DNA of 7,627 nt, taken from Actinomycetota bacterium (GTDB taxonomy: Bacteria; Actinomycetota; Thermoleophilia; Gaiellales; Gaiellaceae). The position numbers and the translations under genes are program-made. Positions 1 to 5,134 of this stretch are shown here, one piece after another. Within the stretch, counting starts at the first letter, position 1. Each line of letters starts with the position of its first letter. The notes beneath the pieces were generated by a model, which was not told the origin of the DNA, searched no databases, and saw only the letters and a list, made by a program, of their open reading frames with translations. Where the stretch lies: assembly GCA_013697465.1 (NCBI GenBank), contig JACCWU010000339.1, forward strand, positions 1 to 7,627, given 5' to 3'.

Positions 1-1
1 C

Positions 2-109
2 TACTCGCCCGCGCTCTGGCGGATGGGGCACTACGAGCTCGGCACGACGACGGGCGCGCTCGGCCGGGTCGCGATCACGTACGCCGACGAGCTGGCGTCA
101 GCCGTCTAG
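2..109 (+). CDS. Cysteine dioxygenase-like cupin, C-terminal fragment (5' end outside window)
   Basis: Only the last 35 codons are present, ending in TAG at 107-109; the gene begins upstream of the window. The readable segment starts YSPALWRMGHYELG and ends ADELASAV. The Tyr-Ser-Pro run followed by a Gly-x-Tyr-Glu segment is the C-terminal signature of bacterial cysteine dioxygenases, where the Tyr is the active-site residue next to the last catalytic His. The complete minus-strand neighbour carries the matching segment YSPPISAIGHYEI, so the two look like paralogues of one family. The iron-binding His motif would lie outside the window, so the call rests on a short stretch. In this family the reaction is O2-dependent oxidation of a thiol, such as cysteine or 3-mercaptopropionate, to a sulfinate in the cytoplasm. 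The gene converges on its neighbour and shares the CTAG at 106-109 with it. Confidence 0.55.
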   Translation, partial: YSPALWRMGHYELGTTTGALGRVAITYADELASAV

Positions 110-630
110 GCTCCGAGCTCGGCAAGCAAAGCCGAGAGCGCCGGGCTTGGCGGGGAGCCCTCGTCCGGCGGGCCCGCGTGTCTGTGTAGCTCGCCGCCGA
201 CGATCTCGTAGTGCCCGATCGCGCTGATCGGAGGTGAGTACACATGGATCGTCACGGCACCGCGGTCGTGTTCCATGCGATGGATCCCCGTTCCGGGGAA
301 CGAGAACGAATCGCCGGCGGCGTACTCGCGGAGGCGCCGCTCTCCGCCGACGACGAGCGCCTCGTTGCGAGCACGGCCCTCGAGCACGTGGACACCGACA
401 CACGAGCCGCTGTGGTCGTGGAAGCCCGTGTCCCGAGGCTCCCACCACTGGTTGAGCCAGGCCTCGGAGTGCGCATTGCGCCAGAGGGGCTCGAAGGAGC
501 CTTCTCCCGTCCGGTCGAGCGAGGAGAGGTCGACGAGCGCCGCCGCCTCTCGAGCCACTGCGGCGCACTCCTCCGGGGACAGGTCGCCGTCGCGGGCCGC
601 GAGCTCCTCGAAACGGGCGGTCTCGACCAC
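106..630 (-). CDS. Cysteine dioxygenase-like thiol dioxygenase (cupin)
   Basis: A 174-residue protein with the cysteine dioxygenase fold signature; the family adds O2 to a small thiol to give a sulfinic acid, using non-haem Fe(II) in the cytoplasm. The first cupin motif is GFHDHSGSC with iron ligands His71 and His73, followed by the VLEG turn at 82-85. The second motif, GIHRME, supplies the third ligand His117. The Ser-His-Tyr catalytic triad of mammalian enzymes appears as Thr127-His129-Tyr131. The cysteine that forms the Cys-Tyr crosslink in mammals (Cys93) aligns with Val79, so no crosslink is expected, as is usual in bacteria. The start is GTG at 630, the only plausible start in the frame before the upstream stop. 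Its GGAG lies only 2 nt away, which is unusually close. The stop (TAG) overlaps that of the convergent gene. The substrate may be cysteine or another thiol. Confidence 0.85.
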   Translation of the reverse strand: MVETARFEELAARDGDLSPEECAAVAREAAALVDLSSLDRTGEGSFEPLWRNAHSEAWLNQWWEPRDTGFHDHSGSCVGVHVLEGRARNEALVVGGERRLREYAAGDSFSFPGTGIHRMEHDRGAVTIHVYSPPISAIGHYEIVGGELHRHAGPPDEGSPPSPALSALLAELGA

Positions 631-679
631 CGCTCCATTCTGGACTGCGCCGTACGATCGTGCAGGAGGGGCCGGTTAT

Positions 680-719
680 CGTCCTGCCACTCGCTCCGGT
701 TCGAGCGCGCGGCAGGACG
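680..719 (-). terminator. Long inverted repeat between two minus-strand genes; possible terminator or RNA switch
   Basis: CGTCCTGCC at 680-688 pairs perfectly with GGCAGGACG at 711-719 (9 bp). Inside it CGCTC at 692-696 pairs with GAGCG at 703-707 around a 6-nt loop, with a 3x3 internal loop between the stems. It lies about 55 bp past the stop of the DUF4242 gene and 50 bp before the dioxygenase start, so a rho-independent-like terminator for the former is the simplest reading. No U tract follows on either strand, so an operator or leader structure for the dioxygenase is also possible. An extra copy of GTCCTGCC lies at 763-770 and could compete for pairing with 711-718. Confidence 0.4.
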
Positions 720-774
720 GCGCAGCTGTCGAAACTCACTCGCCGCGCGATCGCGGCGGGCAGTCCTGCCTGGA

Positions 775-1026
775 TCAGCCTTGAACCACCGGGTAGATCT
801 CGTCGGCCACGAGCCCGTGTGCCTCGCGGTGTACTGCGTGTGCCGTCTCCGCATCTGGCGCATCCACCAAGCAGAAGACCTTGCCCGCTTCGGGATCGGC
901 CCAGTAGTTGATGTACCGCACCCCGAATCGCTCTTGGATCTCGACGTCGGCTTGGTGCGCCTTTGCGACGTCGTCCGCGGTTGCGCCTTCCGGCAACGTG
1001 TTGTGAACGTCCATGAACAGCGGCAT
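775..1026 (-). CDS. DUF4242 (SCO4226-like) small protein, possibly nickel-binding
   Basis: An 83-residue protein beginning MPLFMDVHNTLPEG, with HQADVEIQERFGVRY, YWADPEAGKVFCLVDAP and VHREAHGLVADEI in order. These blocks are characteristic of the DUF4242 family, whose Streptomyces member SCO4226 is a nickel-binding protein with a ferredoxin-like alpha/beta fold. Conserved His residues visible here are His8, His24, His66 and His70, which are candidate metal ligands. The physiological role of the family is not established. The frame stays open upstream to 1119, but ATG at 1026 is chosen because AAAGGAGG (1031-1038 on the opposite strand) ends 4 nt before it and the family starts there. There is no signal peptide or membrane segment. 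It is divergent from the SARP-like gene, so the two probably share the control region between them. Confidence 0.85.
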   Translation of the reverse strand: MPLFMDVHNTLPEGATADDVAKAHQADVEIQERFGVRYINYWADPEAGKVFCLVDAPDAETAHAVHREAHGLVADEIYPVVQG

Positions 1027-1030
1027 GCCG

Positions 1031-1038
1031 CCTCCTTT
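1031..1038 (-). promoter_or_regulatory. Strong Shine-Dalgarno that fixes the DUF4242 start
   Basis: On the minus strand the sequence is AAAGGAGG, a near-perfect anti-16S match, followed by a 4-nt spacer and ATG at 1026. It is the best ribosome binding site in the window and decides between this start and the longer reading frame open to 1119. Confidence 0.8.
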
Positions 1039-1058
1039 CGCTGGCTTCTGACCTCGAG

Positions 1059-1064
1059 ATCGTA
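1059..1064 (-). promoter_or_regulatory. Candidate -10 element for the DUF4242 gene
   Basis: The minus strand reads TACGAT, a TAnnnT-type -10 hexamer common in actinobacteria. It would start transcription around 1052 and give a leader of about 25 nt carrying the strong Shine-Dalgarno. No good -35 hexamer sits at the right distance. Instead, the GGGAAC direct repeat lies upstream with its nearer copy 11 bp away, as would suit an activator-dependent promoter. This is an inference from position only. Confidence 0.35.
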
Positions 1065-1074
1065 AGAAGCCGGG

Positions 1075-1092
1075 TGTTCCCGAACCGTTCCC
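1075..1092. promoter_or_regulatory. GTTCCC direct repeat with 11-bp period; candidate SARP operator
   Basis: GTTCCC occurs at 1076-1081 and again at 1087-1092, exactly one helical turn apart, with GAAC at 1082-1085 forming inverted pairs with both flanking GTTC half-sites. SARP-family activators are known to bind short direct repeats with 11-bp periodicity just upstream of a -10 element. The repeat lies between a SARP-like gene and the divergent DUF4242 gene, upstream of the candidate minus-strand -10. The role is inferred from spacing and context; a dimeric repressor site (GAACcGTTC) is the alternative. Confidence 0.4.
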
Positions 1093-1102
1093 AGCTTGGG
1101 CT

Positions 1103-1130
1103 TTGCCGAGGCGTCGCACCGCACTATCGT
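1103..1130 (+). promoter_or_regulatory. Weak candidate promoter for the SARP-like gene
   Basis: TTGCCG at 1103-1108 and TATCGT at 1125-1130 are separated by 16 bp; each matches four of six bases of the sigma-70-type consensus. Transcription would begin around 1137, only a few bases before ATG at 1143, giving an almost leaderless message. That agrees with the lack of any Shine-Dalgarno before this start, but the motifs are weak. Confidence 0.3.
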
Positions 1131-1142
1131 GTTCTGCAGTAG

Positions 1143-2897
1143 ATGGCAGAAGCGTGCGGCATCGATCTCCTCGGTCGCTTCCGGGTCTCGATCGACGGAC
1201 GAGTGATATCTCCCGATGCGTGGCGCAATCGGCGGGCTGCGGACGTGGTCAAGCTGCTCGCGCTGGCGCCACGACATCGGCTCCACCGCGAACAGGTGAT
1301 GGAGTCGCTGTGGCCGACGCTCGACCCCGACGCAGCTGCCTCGAACCTCCGGAAGGCTGTGCACTTCGCGCGCCGAGCGATGGAGGCGGATGATGCGATC
1401 CACACGAGCGGGCGGGAGCTTGCGCTGTGGCAGAACGGACCGCTCGAGGTGGATGTGGACCGGTTCGACGAGGCGGTGGACGCGGCGCTCTCGAGCGGGC
1501 TGAGAGCGGATGCTGCCGCTGCCGCCGAGCTGTACGGCGGTGAGCTTCTCCCCGCAGATCGCTTCGAGCCATGGTCCGAAGAGCCCCGCACGCGACTAGA
1601 TCGGCGTCACCTCCGGATGCTGAAGCTGGCGGAGGAGTGGCAGCGAGTCATCGATCTCGACGTTGCGGATGAGGAAGCCCACCGAGCACTCATGCAAGCG
1701 GATTTCGACTCCGGACGGCGAACGGAGGCGATCCGCCAATTCGAGATCTTGCGCCGCGCGCTCAGGGACGAGCTCGGCGTGACCCCGGATCCTGCAACAG
1801 TTTCGCTCTACGAGAAGGTCCTCGGCATGGAAGGGCCGGAGCCTCCCACACCGACCGAGCGTGCACAGGCGCTGCTCGCATGGGGGCTTATCCATTGGAA
1901 CAGAAAGGATCTGGATGACGCCGAGACTCGTGCCCGCGAGGCGCGGACGCTGGCGCTCATAGCTGGTCTGGGCCACGAGCTCGGCGAAGCGAGCACGCTA
2001 CTCGCCTTGATCGCGTTTGCGCGCGGCACCTGGCACGACGTGTTCCGGGAGGAGTTCGGCGCCTCGATGCAACAAGGCGATTCCCTCGCCATGGCGGTGT
2101 ACGACGCGCACCTCTGCTTTGCCGAGTACTACATGTACGGACCTGAGGGTCCGGATGGCGCAGAGGCGTACGCGCGGGAGCTCCTGTCTATCGCCTCCCG
2201 GGCTGCGTCAGTCCCGGGAGAGGCGCTGTCTCGCCTGCTGCTCGGGGAGATTCTTCTGTCCAGGGGGCGCGTCAAAGCCGCCGAGACCGAGCTCGAGCAG
2301 GCGATGGCTCTCTACGCTTCGGCCGGTGTCTTCTCGGGGCAGTCCATCTCTCTCGAGCGTATGGCAGAAATGGAGCTGCTCCGCGGCCGGCGAGAGCAGG
2401 CCTTGCGGCTCGTGGAGAAGGCGCGTCCCTTCGCGGAGCGATCAGGCATCCCCACTCACCTCGTCGTGCGCGTCTTCGGGGTACTCGTTGCCGCAACCGA
2501 GCATGCCGGCGAAGCTCTCGCGATCGTGGAGGAAGCCGAACGGAGGCTCGCGCAGGTACGGGTTTGCGAGCCATGCTCGATGGGCTTCCTCGTGTCGGCA
2601 GCGATTGCGAGTGCGAGGGCCGGTGATCTCGACCGGGCGCGGCGATACGTTGCCGACGCCGAGCGGATCTCCTTGATGTGGCAAGGAGGGCCGTGGGTGG
2701 CCGCTGTTTGGGAGGCGCGCGGCGTGCTGCGGGAGGCCGAAGGCGATGCGACGCAAGCTGCCGCGTTTTTCCGTGAGGCTGCGGACGGCTTCGCGGCGGC
2801 GGATCGCCCCCTCGACGAGGCCCGCTGCCGTTCCCGCAGCGTTGCGGTCGCACCTGGCGCGCGTAGTAACGCCGACTCCACCGCCGGCGGCGTCTGA
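1143..2897 (+). CDS. SARP-like transcriptional regulator: winged helix, BTAD and TPR repeats
   Basis: A 584-residue putative transcriptional activator. Residues about 5-97 form an OmpR-type winged helix: a GRFRVSIDGR strand, then the helix-turn-helix from about RAADVVKLLAL to HREQVMESLWP. Residues about 104-228 form the bacterial transcriptional activation domain, a TPR-like fold, with AELYGGELLP, DEEAHRALMQADFDSG and RDELGVTPDP. From about 240 to the end are further helical TPR-type repeats; there is no Walker A motif, so the NB-ARC ATPase of large SARPs such as AfsR is absent. ATG at 1143 is directly preceded by an in-frame TAG, so the protein cannot start earlier; no ribosome binding site is visible and translation may be leaderless. 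The enolase-like gene follows 49 bp downstream on the same strand, and the DUF4242 gene diverges upstream; both are its likeliest targets. The ligand sensed by the TPR region is unknown. Confidence 0.85.
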   Translation: MAEACGIDLLGRFRVSIDGRVISPDAWRNRRAADVVKLLALAPRHRLHREQVMESLWPTLDPDAAASNLRKAVHFARRAMEADDAIHTSGRELALWQNGPLEVDVDRFDEAVDAALSSGLRADAAAAAELYGGELLPADRFEPWSEEPRTRLDRRHLRMLKLAEEWQRVIDLDVADEEAHRALMQADFDSGRRTEAIRQFEILRRALRDELGVTPDPATVSLYEKVLGMEGPEPPTPTERAQALLAWGLIHWNRKDLDDAETRAREARTLALIAGLGHELGEASTLLALIAFARGTWHDVFREEFGASMQQGDSLAMAVYDAHLCFAEYYMYGPEGPDGAEAYARELLSIASRAASVPGEALSRLLLGEILLSRGRVKAAETELEQAMALYASAGVFSGQSISLERMAEMELLRGRREQALRLVEKARPFAERSGIPTHLVVRVFGVLVAATEHAGEALAIVEEAERRLAQVRVCEPCSMGFLVSAAIASARAGDLDRARRYVADAERISLMWQGGPWVAAVWEARGVLREAEGDATQAAAFFREAADGFAAADRPLDEARCRSRSVAVAPGARSNADSTAGGV

Positions 2898-2946
2898 ACG
2901 CACCGGTGAAGTCCTCCGAGCCGCCTCGGCCAGAGATCGTGCTTGC

Positions 2947-4098
2947 GTGAGCCGCATCGCCCTCGTCGAGGCCTGGCCAGCGAACGTGCCGCTCGTCGCG
3001 CCGTACCTGATGGCCCCGGGTGAGGTGCCCGGCATCAGTCGCACCGTCGTGAAGGTGACGACGGAGGACGGGATCGTGGGGATCGGAGAGAGCGCTTCAG
3101 CTGCCGACGCCTCGATGCTCGCCGGCGAGCTCGGACAGCTCTTCGTCGGCCGCGACGCCGGTGACGTGCTCGCGGAGCTCGGCAGGGTCGAAACTGCCGA
3201 GCCGCGCCACCGGGCGGACGCGAAAGTGCTCATCCGAAACCCTCTTGCCGGGGTCGAGATCGCGCTCTGGGACGTGCGCGCGCGTGAGGCAAGTGTGGCT
3301 CTCCACGAGCTCCTGGGGCGACTCTGCCGAACTGAGGTCGCGTTCACGGAGTACTTCGCCTACCGGAAGGGTCTGGAGGAGTCGCCTTCCGCCGTCGCTG
3401 CGTACTGCGCACGGATGGCGGAGGAGCACGGATCGCCCGCGTTCGAGGGCAAGGTCGCCGTTCGGCCGGTCGAAGAGGACGTACGCCTCGTGCGCGAGAT
3501 CAGAGCCGCGATCGGGCCGGACCGGATACTGCGGCTCGACGCGAACATGGGCTGGAGGCTCGAGACAGCGCGGGCCGCGCTGGTGCAACTCCAGCCGTTC
3601 GACATCGCCAACGTGGAGGAGCCGGTCGGGTCCTTCGACGAGATGGCCGAGTTGCGGCGCTCGGGCGCGATCCCGTTCTCTGCGCACACGCCAGACGTCG
3701 CGCTCGCAGAGACTCTTGGAGTCCCGGACACGCTGGTGATCGGTCTCGGTTTCTGCGGCGGAATCGCCGGCACGCGACGTTTTGTCGCCGCATGCGAGGC
3801 GGCGGGGGTCGGATTCTGGTTCTACAGCGGCGACCTCGGCATTGCGACCGCCGCTTATCTCCACATTGCCGCCGCAACGCCGTATCTCGACAAGCCGAGC
3901 CAGTCATTGCTCCGGTGGACCGCCGACGACGTGATCGCCGGTGGCCCGTTCTCGCCGGAGAACGGCTTCGTCGGGGTACCAACCGGTCCCGGGCTCGGCG
4001 TGGAGCTCGACGAGATCGCCCTCGAACGATGCGTCGAGCGCTTCGCCCGCGAAGGCGCGTACGATTTCTACTCAGGTGGCCCGCTCCCCCGATACTGA
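2947..4098 (+). CDS. Enolase-superfamily enzyme, mandelate racemase/glucarate dehydratase-like, divergent active site
   Basis: A 383-residue protein, a normal length for the mandelate racemase/muconate lactonizing enzyme group, which abstracts the alpha-proton of a carboxylate held on Mg2+. The N-terminal capping domain (RIALVEAWPANVPL to about residue 125) precedes the barrel. Visible ligands are Asp198 (LRLDANMGW) and Glu224 (NVEEPV). The usual third acidic or Asn ligand region reads PFSAHTPD, with His247 as a possible ligand. The usual KxK reads EGK, so only the second Lys (Lys169) remains. The C-terminal part, with GFWFYSGDLGIATAAYLH, EKPSQ-like DKPSQSLLRW and PTGPGLGV, resembles glucarate dehydratase-like proteins, but the catalytic His of true glucarate dehydratase is not evident. 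GTG at 2947 is chosen because it gives the family N-terminus; its Shine-Dalgarno is weak. It overlaps the methyltransferase gene by 23 bp, so the two are probably translationally coupled. The substrate is unknown; an acid-sugar dehydratase or an epimerase is possible. Confidence 0.8.
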   Translation: MSRIALVEAWPANVPLVAPYLMAPGEVPGISRTVVKVTTEDGIVGIGESASAADASMLAGELGQLFVGRDAGDVLAELGRVETAEPRHRADAKVLIRNPLAGVEIALWDVRAREASVALHELLGRLCRTEVAFTEYFAYRKGLEESPSAVAAYCARMAEEHGSPAFEGKVAVRPVEEDVRLVREIRAAIGPDRILRLDANMGWRLETARAALVQLQPFDIANVEEPVGSFDEMAELRRSGAIPFSAHTPDVALAETLGVPDTLVIGLGFCGGIAGTRRFVAACEAAGVGFWFYSGDLGIATAAYLHIAAATPYLDKPSQSLLRWTADDVIAGGPFSPENGFVGVPTGPGLGVELDEIALERCVERFAREGAYDFYSGGPLPRY

Positions 4099-5113
4099 GG
4101 TCAAAGCCGGCCTGCTCGAACGCCTCGAGAAGGGCGTCGTGCTGGGCGCCGAGGGCTACCTCTTCGAGCTCGAGCGCCGCGGCTACCTGAAGAGCGGGCC
4201 GTACGTGCCCGAGGTCGTTCTCGACTTCCCGGACGCCGTCCGCGAGCTGCATCGCGAGTTTCTCCGCGCGGGTGCCGAGGTGATGGTCGCCTTCACGTAC
4301 TACGGGCACCGCGAGAAGATGCGGCTGATCGGTCGGGAGGGCGACCTGGAGCCGCTCAACCGCGACGCGCTCCGGATCGCGCGCGCGTTCGCCGACGAAG
4401 GCGGGGCGCTCCTGGCCGGGAACATCTGCAACACCTGGGCGTACGACCCCGAAGACTCCGACCGGACCGGCACCGTCGTCAGAGAGATGTACGAGGAGCA
4501 GGTCGGCTGGGCGGTCGAGGAGGGGGCGGACATGATCATCGCCGAGACGATGGACTACCTCGGGGAGGCGTTGATCGCGACCGAAGTGGCGAAAGCGGCG
4601 GGGCTGCCCGCCGTCGTGACGTTCGCGTCGACGCAGGACACGACGATCGAGGGGGTCGAGTTCGACGAGGCGTGCCGCCGGGTCGCGGATGCGGGCGCGG
4701 AGGTCGTCGGCCTCAATTGCTCGCGCGGGCCGGCCACGATGCTGCCGATGCTGGAGGAGATCCGGGCGGCCGTCGAGTGCCATGTCGCCGCGCAGCCGGT
4801 TCCCTACCGGACGACGCCGGAGGAGCCGACCTTCGTCGGCCTCCGTGCGGCCGACGGGTCGCGCGCGTTCCCGATCGCACTCGACCCGTTCACGTGCACC
4901 CGCTTCGAGATGGCCGATTTCGCGGTCGCCGCCCGGGACCTGGGCGTCGGCTTCATCGGCATCTGCTGCGGCGGCGCTCCCCACCACGTGCGCTCGATGG
5001 CGGAGGCGCTCGGTCGCGAGGTGCCCGCGAGTCGGTATTCGCCCGACATCTCGCTGCACCCGGTTCTGGGCGAGAACATCCAGGAGAAGGAGAAGCGCTA
5101 CTACGACTGGTGA
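4076..5113 (+). CDS. Betaine-homocysteine/homocysteine S-methyltransferase family protein
   Basis: A 345-residue cytoplasmic enzyme of the zinc-dependent S-methyl_trans family, which moves a methyl group from a donor (betaine, S-methylmethionine or methyl-folate in different members) to homocysteine or a related thiol. The zinc cysteines are Cys215 (GLNC) and Cys297-Cys298 (GICCGG). The order of blocks follows mammalian betaine-homocysteine methyltransferase closely: GLLERLEKG, ELERRGYLKSGP, ELHREFLRAGAEV, AFTYYGHREK, IIAE and PHHVRSMAEAL. Glu157 matches the homocysteine-binding Glu. The family Asp in the GDGG loop is Ala25 followed by Glu26 (GAEGY), and two aromatic betaine-cage residues align with Tyr43 and Thr158, so the donor or acceptor may differ. 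The start GTG at 4076 lies inside the upstream gene and keeps the family N-terminus; the next in-frame GTG would cut it. No clear Shine-Dalgarno is seen, which fits coupling to the upstream stop. The C-terminal extension of mammalian enzymes is absent. Confidence 0.85.
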   Translation: MARSPDTEVKAGLLERLEKGVVLGAEGYLFELERRGYLKSGPYVPEVVLDFPDAVRELHREFLRAGAEVMVAFTYYGHREKMRLIGREGDLEPLNRDALRIARAFADEGGALLAGNICNTWAYDPEDSDRTGTVVREMYEEQVGWAVEEGADMIIAETMDYLGEALIATEVAKAAGLPAVVTFASTQDTTIEGVEFDEACRRVADAGAEVVGLNCSRGPATMLPMLEEIRAAVECHVAAQPVPYRTTPEEPTFVGLRAADGSRAFPIALDPFTCTRFEMADFAVAARDLGVGFIGICCGGAPHHVRSMAEALGREVPASRYSPDISLHPVLGENIQEKEKRYYDW

Positions 5114-5114
5114 C

Positions 5115-5129
5115 CCGGGGCTCGCCCGG
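5115..5129. terminator. Small GC hairpin between convergent genes; weak bidirectional terminator candidate
   Basis: CCGGG at 5115-5119 pairs with CCCGG at 5125-5129 around a 5-nt loop, filling most of the 21-bp gap between the methyltransferase stop and the convergent cyclase stop. The position is right for a shared terminator, but the stem is short and lacks a U tract, so chance formation in GC-rich DNA is possible. Confidence 0.3.
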
Positions 5130-5134
5130 CGTGA

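Noticed and set aside
654..661. ACGATCGT palindrome upstream of the dioxygenase gene
   Set aside because: An isolated 8-bp perfect palindrome without flanking symmetry or a clear promoter around it is too weak to call an operator.
1027..1119. N-terminal extension of the DUF4242 protein from ATG at 1119
   Set aside because: It would bury the strong AAAGGAGG site inside the gene and add residues that the family lacks.
252..1403. 383-codon minus-strand frame spanning the dioxygenase, DUF4242 and SARP starts
   Set aside because: It runs out of frame through three supported genes and two non-coding regions, and its product is low-complexity and Arg/Ser-rich.
2916..2929. CCGAG/CTCGG mini hairpin between the SARP-like and enolase-like genes
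   Set aside because: A 5-bp stem with a 4-nt loop in GC-rich DNA is expected by chance, and nothing else suggests attenuation there.
2746..2946. Upstream extension of the enolase-like frame into the SARP-like gene
   Set aside because: The extra 67 residues are basic and low in complexity, while the family N-terminus begins exactly at GTG 2947.
3941..4075. Upstream extension of the methyltransferase frame
   Set aside because: It lies wholly within the enolase-like gene, is Ser/Arg-rich, and the family homology begins just after GTG 4076.
3500..5059. Long open frame of 519 codons on the minus strand opposite the enolase-like and methyltransferase genes
   Set aside because: It is antisense to two well-supported enzymes, its product is Arg-rich with no recognisable domain, and GC-rich codon bias routinely leaves such frames open.
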